Shown one piece after another: positions 1-9,962 of a DNA stretch of 64,000 bases. The notes beneath the pieces are model-generated. The model was given only the letters and a program-made list of their open reading frames with translations, had not been told where the DNA came from and did not search any database. This stretch comes from Mimachlamys varia. Lineage: Eukaryota > Mollusca > Bivalvia > Pectinida > Pectinidae. How positions within the stretch are numbered: position 1 is the stretch's first letter; every line of letters starts with the position of its first letter. The stretch lies in assembly GCA_947623455.1 (NCBI GenBank), contig OX392527.1, positions 31,612,201 to 31,676,200 of the forward strand, read 5' to 3'. A program made the translations under genes and the position numbers.

Positions 1-1649
1 GTATTCTATAATGAGACTATAAGACATGTGCCCCAGTATTAAGCAGGTGTCCCTTTGCATGCATATAACAGGGACTGAACATACATTACACAGATGCACA
101 ATTTACCAGTTCATGTTAAGTTTTACAAGAGCTGTACTGTACACACTTAAATATATATGATAGATGTCCCAAATACATGTAAATTATAGGGACAGTATAT
201 ACATACTCTACATATGTACGTTCATGTTTATTACAGAGGCTGGGCGGCCATGTTGTAAATTGACAATCATCTTTGAACTATTTAACTAGTTTCTACCATA
301 CACATAATTATGCCACAAAAACATTTAAAAGACACTCAGCTTTAAATTGGTTCAAAAATTAAATGGATTGGCCAAGTAGTTATTGAGATAATCTGTTTTT
401 CACCGGAGCTGGTTTTTCAAAGGTAAATGTTATTTACATAAGGACTGGGGGGCCATTTTTTTTTATTTCACTCTGCATGACTGCGACAGAAACAAAATAA
501 TGATCAAAATCACAGGCGTCAATGCCATCCATACTAGAATAATTGTTATTAAGATGTTGTTTTAAACAACTTGTATCAACAGTGAACAGTAATGATGGTG
601 CAATGCTTACTTCGAGTGATCTGTTTTCACGCCAATTTCCTTGATCGTCTAGGCGGCGTGGAAGTCATGCGGTAAACGCTAGAGGGCAGTTAAAAATCAG
701 GGGAGATCAGTGGGAATTCATTAAAAGCCGGTTGCTGGCAAAAGTAGCCTGTTATTCACCAACTTTGAACCGGCTATTTTTCAGAATTTTATATATGTCA
801 ATATTACAGAATGTGAAAATTCAACCAGCTATTCTTTTGAAGTCAACCAATTATTGCAAAACTTAGTGAGAACCCTGCTTGTACAGTCGTGGATCGGCAC
901 TTGGTCTCGGCACTTGGTTACCTCGGCTCTTATATTTAGACACTCTCAGAATATCCACACCTATAACCCCTGAATTTATAGTATCAACAGATCCGCGAAA
1001 TTCAAAGTTCATTTAAAGGGGAACAACTCTCATCACACACGTCAATGCCTTGTAAATATGACCAACTTAACTAGTGCTACGAAATTATAGAGTATAGGCC
1101 TATATATCCCACCTGGTCCATTATTATAACTACGTATCAGCCTACGAGACAGCTAGGTTAGATTTCCACCCTCCCACCAGAAAAAACACCGGTCCAAATA
1201 AACATTCAAGTCTACACATGGGAAGTGACTTCATAACAATATTAATTCCTACATATACCCTTGAACATATGGTTTTCAACAGGGTAATCAATTATCGCAG
1301 ATAGCACACGAAACAACTGTTAATAAAATATCCCAATATTATTTATGCAATAGTCTATCTTTTACCTTACCTGTACAATTGTTTCTTTGTCAATTCAATT
1401 ACAATATTGGCACTTTCCTACTGCTAATCATCATGGCGACCGTCATGACATTATTATCGACCGTAGTGCTCCCTAGCGAAGCATTGAAGACCACACCAGT
1501 CAAATTTTGTAATAGGAAAATATTTTCATGAACCAAAATTTGAGTTTTAAATAATCATCCTTCAGAAAATTCACATTTTGATTTAAATAATAAGTTTTAA
1601 TATTTTTTCAACAGAAGTGACATTAGAACTTGCATAAGTCAACATTTTT
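1..1649. other. Intergenic, no gene recognised
   Basis: AT-rich sequence with stops in all frames and no exon, RNA gene or tandem array that I can support. A GCTAGAGGGCAG motif near 677-688 resembles the core of a CTCF site, but one short match carries little weight. TTTAAAGGGGAACAAC near 1013 resembles the start of TTAA-flanked elements seen elsewhere in the window, but no inverted partner was found. Confidence 0.5.
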
Positions 1650-3192
1650 AGCTCACCTGGTCCGAAGGACCGAGGTGAGCTTATGCCATACCGTGGCGTC
1701 CGTCGTCCGTCCGTCGTCCGTCAACAATTTCTTTAAACGACTTCTCCTCCATAACCACTGATAGGAAATCAACTTAAATTGGCAGGAAGCATCCTTGGGT
1801 GCCCAGGATTCAAAATTGTACTAATGGTGGGACTGACCCCTCGGGGGCTGAGGGGCGGGGCCAAAAGGGGTTATTTAGCTATATCGGTTTAAGCGACTTC
1901 TTCTCCATAACCACTGATTGGAAATCAGCCTTATTTGGCAGAAAGTATCCCTGGGTGCTCAGGATTCAAAATTGTACTCATGGTTAGACTGACCCCCTAG
2001 GGGGCTGAGGGGCGGGGGCCATAAAAAAATTATTTAGCTATATTGATATTAGCGACTTCTTCTTCATAACCACTGATTGGTAATCAACCTTATTTGGCAG
2101 GAAGCATCCCTAGGTGCCCAGGAATCGAAATTGTACTAATGGTGGGACTGACCCCTCGGGGGCTGAGGGGCGGGGCCAAAAGGGGTTATTTAGCTATATC
2201 GGTTTAAGCGACTTCTTCTCCATAACCACTGATTGGAAATCAGCCTTATTTGGCAGAAAGTATCCCTGGGTGCTCAGGATTCAAAATTGTACTCATGGTT
2301 AGACTGACCCCCTAGGGGGCTGAGGGGCGGGGGCCATAAAAAAATTATTTAGCTATATTGATATTAGCGACTTCTTCTTCATAACCACTGATTGGTAATC
2401 AACCTTATTTGGCAGGAAGCATCCCTAGGTGCCCAGGAATCGAAATTGTACTAATGGTGGGACTGATCCCCTAGGGGGCTGAGGGGTGGGGCCAAAAAGG
2501 GTTATTTAGCTATATTGGTTTAGTCGACTTCTTCTCAATAACCACTGAATGGAAATCAACCTTATTTGGTAGGAACTATCCCTAGGTGCTCAGGATTCCG
2601 AATTGTACTCATGGTGGGACTGACCCCCTAGGGGGCTGAGGGGTGGGGCCAAAAACCGTTGTTTAGCTATATTGGTTTAAGCGACTTCTCCATAACCACT
2701 GATTGGAAATCAACCTTATTTGGTAGGAACCATCCCCAGGTGCTCAGGATTCCAAATTGTACTCGTGGTGGGACTGACCCCCTAGGGGGCTGAGGAGTGG
2801 GGCCAAAAACCGTTATTTAGCTATATTGGTTTAAACGACTTCTCCATAACCACTGATTGGAAATCAACCTTATTTGGTAGGAACCATCCCCAGGTGCTCA
2901 GGATTCAAAATTGTACTCATTGTGGGACTGACCCCTAGGGGGCTGAGGGGCGGGTCAAAAAGGGTTATTTAGCTATATTGGTTTAAACGACTTCTTCTCC
3001 ATAACCATTGATTGAAAATGAGCCTTATTTGGCAGGAATCATCCCTAGGTGCTCAAGATCTGAAATTGTACTAATGGTGGGACTGACCCCCTAGGGGGCT
3101 GAGGGGCGAGCCAAAAAGAAAATATTTTATCATGATTACCTAGATACCAATGTATCCAGGTGAGCGATACAGGCCCTCTGGGCCTCTTGTTT
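1650..3192 (+). mobile_element. Interspersed element with ~157-bp tandem core (bivalve AGCTCACCTGG type)
   Basis: The left end reads AGCTCACCTGGTCCGAAGG and contains its own inverted copy (ACCGAGGTGAGCT). The right end reads CCAGGTGAGCGATACAGG, then CCCTCTGGGCCTCTTG. A GTCCGTCCGTCGTCCGT run follows the left end. Between the ends are about nine degenerate ~157-bp units, each with ATAACCACTGATTGG, TTATTTGGCAGGAA and a GC-rich GACCCC...GGGGGCTGAGGGG segment. Two adjacent pairs form a 315-bp higher-order unit: the blocks at 1799-1987 and 2114-2302 are almost identical. I recognise the ends as a very common bivalve repeat. No transposase or other coding capacity is visible, and the two 62-codon frames inside are repeat by-products. 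The superfamily is not assigned; tandem-core elements of this sort suggest a non-autonomous transposon. Confidence 0.75.
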
Positions 3193-3329
3193 TTGTACAA
3201 TTTTCTGTTTAAAACACTGCATTGCCTACCATTACATTCTTTTTATTGAAATTGTTTACAATAGCACTTTACAGGGTCTGATTGAAAAACAAACAACAAC
3301 ATTATTTTCTATTTTTTTATGAGAAAATA

Positions 3330-3560
3330 AAATAAAAAACGTAGTTGGCCTTTAGCATGCTGGAATGGTGTGCTACCAAGTTTGTTCAAATGAATGACCT
3401 CGACTAACATTCAAGGTCACGGGTCAAATGAGTTTAACATATTTCAAACAACTTCTTCTCAGCAACTAGATATAAAAGGCCCAGGGTATTTGATAATTGG
3501 CTGTTAGCATGCTTAGATACAGGGCTACTAAGTTTATTTAAATAAATGACTTGTCATCAT
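3330..3560 (+). repeat. Interspersed repeat with two degenerate ~160-bp units
   Basis: Two related blocks, near 3352-3430 and 3510-3555, share TTAGCATGCT, a GGTGTGCTACCAAGTTTGTT / GGGCTACTAAGTTTATTT pair and AAATGAATGAC / AAATAAATGAC. ATTCAAGGTCACGGGTCAAA and AACTTCTTCTCAGCAACTAG lie between them. This matches a repeat type I know from bivalve genomes. No coding capacity is seen. Confidence 0.55.
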
Positions 3561-3927
3561 GTTGGATGTGAGAAAATACAATTAATGTTTTTGATAGATC
3601 AAGCATCCTTATTAAAATGATTTAATGAAGTTTTAGTTTAGAGGTTTTTTAGAATGCCTTTACTAGAGGAGCTCAAAGCTCTGGGGTCAGACAGTTTACA
3701 TGAACATTGTGCATACAATGTATATACACATATATGTATATTTTGTGGATATGTGATTTGACTCTCCAGCTTTCAGAAAAAATAAATTTGAGAATCAAGC
3801 AGAAGTTGCAGATGATGTTATTGCTTTTATATATTGCTGTAGAATTGGCACAGTATTAATGCTGTAAGATTAAACACTTGATAGATGCATGCTTTTAAAA
3901 CAAAGACATGGTTTTCTTTACATATAG

Positions 3928-3974
3928 ATCTGATAAGTGACTGGTAAACATCACCATGAGATGAGACTGCAATT
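3928..3974 (+). promoter_or_regulatory. Candidate 5' UTR with two tiny upstream ORFs
   Basis: A possible 3' splice site (TTTTCTTTACATATAG) ends at 3927, so the transcript leader may start at 3928. ATG at 3956 sits in a strong start context (CACCATGAG) but is followed by AGA and then TGA, giving a two-codon upstream ORF at 3956-3964. A second ATG at 3961 overlaps it and reads 11 codons out of frame to TAA at 3994-3996, past the main start at 3975. If this leader is transcribed, scanning ribosomes would meet two upstream starts first, a layout that usually lowers translation. The leader itself is inferred, not proven. Confidence 0.35.
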
Positions 3975-4149
3975 ATGGATATGTACAGCCGACTAAAATA
4001 CTATGAGGAGTTGTCACGCGGCCTCGTGTCTATGTGGCAGGCAGGCTGCTTCACCGATGTGGAGGTGGTGGTGGAGGAGGAGTCTTATCACTGCCACAGG
4101 ATAGTCCTGGGAGCCATGTCGGACTACTTTAATGCCATGTTTAACTCAG
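3975..4149 (+). CDS. Kelch-like BTB-BACK-Kelch protein, exon 1 (N-terminal half of BTB)
   Basis: This exon encodes residues 1-58 and the first base of codon 59 of a 547-residue Kelch-like protein. It carries the start of the BTB/POZ fold: FTDVEVVV (residues 26-33), then CHRIVLGAMSDYFNAMF (40-56), the conserved helix of BTB domains that mediates dimerisation and Cullin-3 contact. The exon ends in phase 1 at CAG|GTAATC and joins TTTTCAG|GTTTCC at 4935/4936. This rebuilds the family-typical Ser-Gly-Phe-Arg-Glu-Ser and keeps the frame open. ATG 3975 was chosen because it precedes the BTB domain by the usual ~20-25 residues; the two upstream ATGs are out of frame. Reading through the donor meets a stop at 4179-4181, so correct splicing is essential. 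Oddly, the last ~60 bp of this exon plus its donor are repeated seven times downstream in the intron. Confidence 0.88.
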
Positions 4150-4700
4150 GTAATCTCACACTTATCACTGCCACACGGTAGTCCTGGGAGCCATGTCGGA
4201 CTACTTTAATGCCATGTTTAACTCAGGTAATCTCACACTTATCACTGCCACAGGATAGTCCAGGGAGCCATGTCAGACTACTTTAATGCCATGTTTAACT
4301 CAGGTAATCTCACACTTATCACTGCCACAGGATAGTCTTGGGAGCTATGTCAGACTACTTTAATGCCATGTTTAACTCAGGTAATCTCACACTTATCACT
4401 GTCACAGGATAGTCTTGGGAGCCATGTCGGACTACTTTAATGCCATGTTTAACTCAGGTAATCTCACACTTATCACTGCCACAGGGTAGTCCTGGGAGCC
4501 ATGTCGGACTACTTTAATGCCATGTTTAACTCAGGTAATCTCACACTTATCACTGCCACAGGATAGTCTTGGGAGCCATGTCGGACTACTTTAATGCCAT
4601 GTTTAACTCAGGTAATCTCACACTTATCACTGCCACAGGGTTGTCCTGGAAGCCATGTTGACTACTATTAAACGCTATGTTTAATATAGGTAATCTTCAA
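4088..4700 (+). repeat. 77-bp tandem repeat spanning the exon-1/intron junction (8 copies)
   Basis: The unit is about 62 bp of exon-1 coding sequence (from TTATCACTGCCACAGG to TTTAACTCAG) plus the first 15 bp of the intron (GTAATCTCACAC...). The GTAATC donor recurs at 4150, 4227, 4304, 4381, 4458, 4535, 4612 and 4690; the spacing is exactly 77 bp except for 78 at the last, degenerate copy. The first copy is the real exon end and the other seven lie in the intron. Each intronic copy keeps an intact CAG|GTAATC donor and a possible acceptor-like CTGCCACAG. Because 77 is not a multiple of three, using a later donor shifts the frame. Copies differ by only a few substitutions, so the expansion is recent. 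Confidence 0.95.
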
Positions 4701-4935
4701 CTTATTGTTGAATGACTTCTGATTGGAATTGCCCGAGTTAAATCTTTCTAATCTACATTGTAGGTTATTTCTTTTGAAATATGATACTCGTCCTGAACAA
4801 TTTATGGATTACCAAAAAATAGGCTAAATAATAGTTATAAAAGGTATCTCAGTTTGACAACCACATTTCTGTGAATAGTTGTTTGTTAACAGATTTCTGA
4901 AGGTGAAAGTTCTTTAAACATTTGTCTGTTTTCAG
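4150..4935 (+). other. Intron of the Kelch-like gene
   Basis: This is a 786-bp phase-1 intron with GT at 4150-4151 and AG at 4934-4935 after TTTGTCTGTTTTCAG. Its first ~550 bp are the 77-bp junction repeats listed separately. The remaining ~240 bp (4700-4935) look like ordinary AT-rich intron. The intron falls inside the BTB domain just after the MFNS(G) segment. Confidence 0.85.
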
Positions 4936-6404
4936 GTTTCCGGGAGAGTAATGAGAAACGTGTGTGTCTACAGGGTGTCGACAAGCAAACATTTGAGATG
5001 ATCTTGTCTTTTCTGTACACGGGGGAGGACCAAATAAACGATGATAATGTCAGCCAGCTCCTTATAGCCTCTGTAATGCTACAGGTGACCAGTCTACAAA
5101 CTATCTGCGAGAACTTCCTACGTCAAAACCTTAACATTGACAACTGTATAGGAGTGTGGAGGATTGCTACTGCTCATGGCCTCCAGCATCTCGCCAAGAC
5201 AAGCTGGACCTTCATCATGAAGTACTTCCCCGAGATCTGTGGAGAGGAGGAATTTGATAGCATGACTGCCAAGGAACTTATTCTCATCATCAACGACAAG
5301 GAACTGTACACCTCATCTGAAGAATTGGTATGTGATGCTGTTATCAAATGGGTGAAGGTTGACATAGCCTCAAGAAACAGTGACCTGCAGGAAATATTTG
5401 GCAATCTCCGGCTTAGTCTGATGGACATTGACTATCTGAAGAAACTTTTAGTCACTGATGTAATTAAAGCATGTGATTGTGTGAAGCCAGTACAAGAAGT
5501 TCTAGATAAGTCCAACGAGGAAAATGACAGTGGTCTTGCAAGTAACTATAGAGAGGAGGAAGTTATATGCATGGTGGGCACCCGCAGTCGAAATCCTGAT
5601 CCACAGAAAACTGAAATCCAGTGCTACAGTTATCGTCACCGCAAGACATTCACTCTGAGAGATCTTCCGAAGGAAACAGGTCCCTGCTTTGCTGTCTGTA
5701 CAGATGGCAAGGATATATTCATATCTGGAGGTTACGTGGAACGAAAAATCATTCTCCATTTTGTATCTAAGGACAACAAATGGGTGGAAAGCAGAATGAA
5801 TGACGGTCGGTGGAGTCATGCGATGGTGGCTTCTGGAGATTTCGTTTATCTTATTGGTGGGATGTCACAGACAAATGCAACCATGTCATGTATTGAAAAA
5901 TTTGATATCTGTAAAAACTTGTGTGCAAAGGTTGGAGACTTACAGGTGCCTGTCTCGTCCATGACTCTAGCTGTAGTAGGAAAATGGATCTACACGTTTG
6001 GTGGAAAACATAGCAACCGTCAACCAGCTACTGTGATTCAGCGTTACGACACTTCTTCTGGTGTATGTGTAGTTGTAGGCGACCTACCAAGCTCCTGCGC
6101 TGGGAGTGTTGGACGGGCCGTGAATTTTGAGGACAGAGTTTTTCTCATCCTTAGGGAGGGCCAGATAGTAGAGTTTCAAAACAACTGTGCAACACAGGTC
6201 TGTAGTAGCACCAAGTTTGACCACTTTGGTGCTGTTGAGTTTGAAGGGCGTATTCTGATAGTTGGAACTTTGAGTGGAAAGTTCACAATGTATCTGTTTG
6301 ACCCTCACACAAGTGAAGTAGTGGAGTCACATGTACTTTTCAAAGCCGCAATGTGTAACTTTCATTGTCTTAAGATGGTTCTGAGCAAGAAATTTCTGAT
6401 GTAG
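4936..6404 (+). CDS. Kelch-like BTB-BACK-Kelch protein, exon 2 (rest of BTB, BACK, Kelch repeats)
   Basis: This exon encodes residues 59-547 and ends at TAG 6402-6404. Order of domains: the rest of BTB (to ~115, with LLIASVMLQ and ICENFLRQNL); BACK (~120-225, with VWRIATAHGLQHLAKTSW near 132 and SEELVCDAVIKWVK); then a C-terminal beta-propeller of diverged kelch repeats with di-glycine signatures FISGGY (~320), YLIGG (~363) and YTFGGK (~412), and weaker blades to the end. At 547 residues it fits the usual 500-620 of the KLHL family. Known family role: BTB-BACK binds Cullin-3 and the propeller recruits substrates for ubiquitination, in cytosol or nucleus. The substrate cannot be inferred and no orthologue is assigned. 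The GTG at 4962 is an internal valine, not a start. The nearest downstream AATAAA that I noticed is at 7245-7250, inside another element, so the poly(A) site is unknown. Confidence 0.9.
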
Positions 6405-6877
6405 TACATGTATTCTATTCTGCAATATCCCACTGGGAAATGGTACTCCTTAAGCTTCTACTTAACTATATCAATCTCCTGAATAGTAGCCATCGATCAA
6501 ACTGCTCACTAGTTATGACTTATATTGTGGCAGTTATTCTACCGATACTCAGTAAGCTGTGTAAAAACATGTACATGTATATAGTATATAGAGCTAAAAA
6601 AAAAGACCACAATAACATCTATACATGTACAGTGAAACCACGCTTAAAGACATCTCAGAATTAAGAACACCTTGCTATTAAGACCACAAAAATGCTTTTA
6701 TTATATATCTTTGTATTGTAATCTTCACTATTAAGACCACCTTGTTATTAAGACCAGTTTTGAAAAGTCCCAAATACCACTTTTGTACTAAGTTTCACCT
6801 CACTACTATGACCACCGCCAAAACAAAAAGTCGCCTGGTGTGTATTCCACTGTGTACACCTGTCAAGTGTCAGATCA
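6405..6877. other. 3' flank of the Kelch-like gene
   Basis: Probable 3' UTR and flank, with no gene. From about 6627 to 6800 there are repeats of ATTAAGACCAC type (TACAGTGAAACCACGCTTAA, then CTATTAAGACCAC, CACTATTAAGACCACC and TTATTAAGACCAG). These resemble decayed ends of a pogo/Tigger-like DNA element, but no second end was paired. Confidence 0.4.
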
Positions 6878-9645
6878 TTAAAGGGTTTTGGCCACGATTT
6901 TTCATAATTTCATATTTTCATCTCATTTGATGCAACAATACGTGTAGTGACCGATACCCCGTCTCTCTCGGTGTTGGGAAAATAGACAAGCTAGGTGACG
7001 TCCCATTTCTATGAGCCTCGTGAATATGCATATTTTGACCGGGATTCTAGGTCACTTGATGTGTAACGTCATTGAGGCACAACGTTAACGTATCCGATAC
7101 CTGTACACGCCCATTACATATTTATGTATTATCTGTGAGTGTTAAGATTGACTTTTATCTAATTTTTTGGTGCAAGTAATGACAGCAACCAATACATGTT
7201 ATGTGGTTAAAATTATCAATCGTCATTAATGATCTTGTCAGAAAAATAAAACTTATCTAATTCTGATTTTTACATTAAACTGCATTCAATTAGAATCTAG
7301 TCTGTGACGTCTCAGCAACTCCAAGCTTAGAGACAGTGATACAATTTACACACTGATTTTACAGCTATGTAAATTACCTGTAGCCTTATAATTACCTGTC
7401 ATACATATACTAGCCAAATGACATTTGTTGTACTTACCTGTGAGTTGTGGCAGGTGTACTAATTACCCTGTAATTACCAAGAGGTGTGAATGTTATGACC
7501 AGTGAATTCGAAGGGCATTCATGCTAATATAATTACCGATCCTCTAAATAGCAATATACACCGGCACAATTATTTTTATCCCTAGCCGTCCCCGGTGTTG
7601 GAAGAAAAACTATTTTTTTAAAAAGGATTAAAGGAGTTTTCAACAGAATCTAACAATATTTTATCAGTATTTAACATTAGGCTAGTAATCTTGGCAAAAC
7701 TTGACACTGTTAATTAGGTTAAACTATATTTGTATCACATATATACGATGTTCTGAAATTTCTAAATTTTTAAAGTTTTATTATTTTAGTAAAAATGGTG
7801 ATGCTGATACTATGACGTTTTTTTTTCAAAGTTATTGCATATTTTAAAATATCAACATAAACATTTGGTTATTGGATTTATCAGGAACGCATGTGTCCCT
7901 GGATTTATGATATATATTCAGGGCGGATCCAAGAATTTAAATGCGTTAATGTGACACACTTTTACTTTCAGATATAAACCCAAATTTATCCAGATCTTGT
8001 TTATGAAAACTGTATGAAAAACAAGATTTAAACTCGTCTAATGATTTGAGTCCTAGTTGAAATAAATATCACCAAATAGAGTGAGCCTAACAAAATTCAT
8101 TTATTTATCGCGTTTGAATTTCACGTATATCTAGAATCCTGTGTCTGTTCTAGTACAATTCAAAGAATATGGCACAGTATTTTTCTGCGCTGGGATTTAG
8201 AGTAATTATTTCCAACTGCAACCACTAAGAGATGTTGTAAAAACGTATGCAGTAATCGTAGGAGAACAATTTTTCTAAATATGTTTCAATAATCATTAGC
8301 GTATGTTATTTGTTTTAATCATGACCACAGACTTTATCCTTGGAAAATATTTATAATTATTCACACAAATAGACTGGTGTGTTACTGAATTAAGTGAAAT
8401 AAAAAAAGTCGGGAAGAGCTTTTTATTTTTGCAAACCGATTTCAGTCCAAATTTTAAACAATATTTCAATTTAACAGAAATAATTCAGACTGTCATGTTT
8501 TCACACCTATTTGTGACAGTTTCTGCTTTATTGAAATCAGGCAGAAATTGTTCGCTTACGTGCACAGTTCAAAAAATGATTAAATGATTATTTTCTTTGG
8601 CATTCCATATGTACGTGCTGTACTACTACTACCATATACTTGTACAGTATATGTTATAGAGTGGTGGGGGTTTGCCGGACACTAAAACATAAACTCGCCG
8701 GTGCTTTATTTACTCCATCTCCACAAATAATACTGTACTGTTGACGTCATAAAAGATAATACTTCTGAGGTATTAACGAAAACATTTGATTGCACAGCGA
8801 AAACAGTTTGTATTAGCAAATCACATTATTTTAAAATCACCAAGATCTAACACAGAGTATATTACCGGACACTATATAATATGCAATCAAGGAAGATTTA
8901 ATGTTTGCGAATTTTGCATGTTGTGGGTATAACTTGGAACACATATTCATGATTCAGCACTGTATGCTGTTTTAATTTAATTCCATCTTAATACAGTCTA
9001 TACAATCAAACGTTTGAAAAAAACCCTGTTATTTCAAGAAAATGGCTCCGTCCGTAATATACTCACAACCACTCTATGCGTGTATGTTGCTACTGTTTTC
9101 AAATACTATCTATAAAACCAATTTGTAACGTGTCTGTAAAAATCATATAGTCCTTTCACAGGCTTTACTAATTCCGTGGTCCTTTGTAGAAGCATGATTG
9201 TTAGGATGTGGTGGATGTGTAATACACACTCACAACACGAGGTTTTTAAATGGCATTTCCTATTTCCTTTCTTAAGTTTACAATTACATATCTATATTTT
9301 TTTCAATGTAATTTATTGGTTAAACAATAGAATTAAACAACAATCAAGATCGACTTGCATGTCGAAATCAATAGGCGTTTTTCTACTAAACTTTCTTCGT
9401 CAATGTACCACTGATCAGTTTACCTGAGTCGATCAGTTGTGCTTCAATGACGTCACAGGTACCACGTGACCGGTCAGCTCATTAAAATTCTCGCCAGTCG
9501 GGAGCGGTCAACTTTGACTGTCAATATCTAGATCCCGGGACACAATCGAATGCTCGTTGATGGGCTAATCAGTATTTATTGAAATGTACTACAAGTTTCA
9601 TAACGTTTTACAAGATTTTCAAAATCGTGGCCAAAACCCTTTAAG
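6878..9645. mobile_element. 2.77-kb non-autonomous DNA transposon with TTAA ends and ~206-bp imperfect TIRs
   Basis: Left end: TTAA followed by AGGGTTTTGGCCACGATTTT (6878-6901). Right end: the exact reverse complement followed by TTAA (9622-9645). Similarity continues inward in a diverged form: GTAACGTCATTGAGGCACAAC at 7063-7083 pairs with the complement of 9436-9456 (GTTGTGCTTCAATGACGTCAC). The inverted repeats are therefore about 206-210 bp and symmetrical. TTAA on both sides is the insertion signature of piggyBac-type elements. The interior has no transposase-like frame; the longest open frame is 83 codons and unrecognised. It is thus either non-autonomous or badly decayed. It lies ~480 bp downstream of the Kelch-like gene. 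Confidence 0.75.
8656..9078. mobile_element. Possible nested miniature element
   Basis: ATAGAGTGGT at 8656-8665 is matched by its reverse complement ACCACTCTAT at 9069-9078. Beyond these ten bases the arms stay loosely similar (GTTTGCCGGAC against GTATATTACGGAC). It lies inside the larger TTAA element, so it may be a nested insertion or part of that element's internal structure. The evidence is thin. Confidence 0.3.
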
Positions 9646-9962
9646 CTGTATTTTAGTGTCAAGTTAGCTAATCAGTTACAATTACTGTGTGTTTAACATT
9701 ATAAAGCCTATATATTAGTTAATGGACCATGAAAACATGTGAAAAAGTGGCTTTAAGAGAAATCTGTGGGGGGGGGGGGATATTTTACTGGAAAAACCTG
9801 AATAATAAAACCAAAGAAGCTCACTTGTGCAATACTGTATTATTTAGCATGATTTTTGTCAAAGTATTTCCATATGCCCAGTCTAATTAGGACTAATTAT
9901 ATGATATATTATCTATGAAAATATACTCTTTTGCATCCTAAAACATTTGAAATTATAAGTGT
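9646..9962. other. Intergenic
   Basis: No gene is seen. A G11 run lies near 9769-9779. The 44-bp minisatellite starts at the right edge. Confidence 0.5.

Noticed and set aside
4962..4964. Start codon for the Kelch protein at 4962
   Set aside because: The codon is GTG and encodes a valine inside the BTB domain; exon 1 and a clean splice join supply the true N-terminus.
5174..5819. Minus-strand frames of 84 and 105 codons over Kelch exon 2
   Set aside because: Antisense shadows of the strongly supported plus-strand coding exon.
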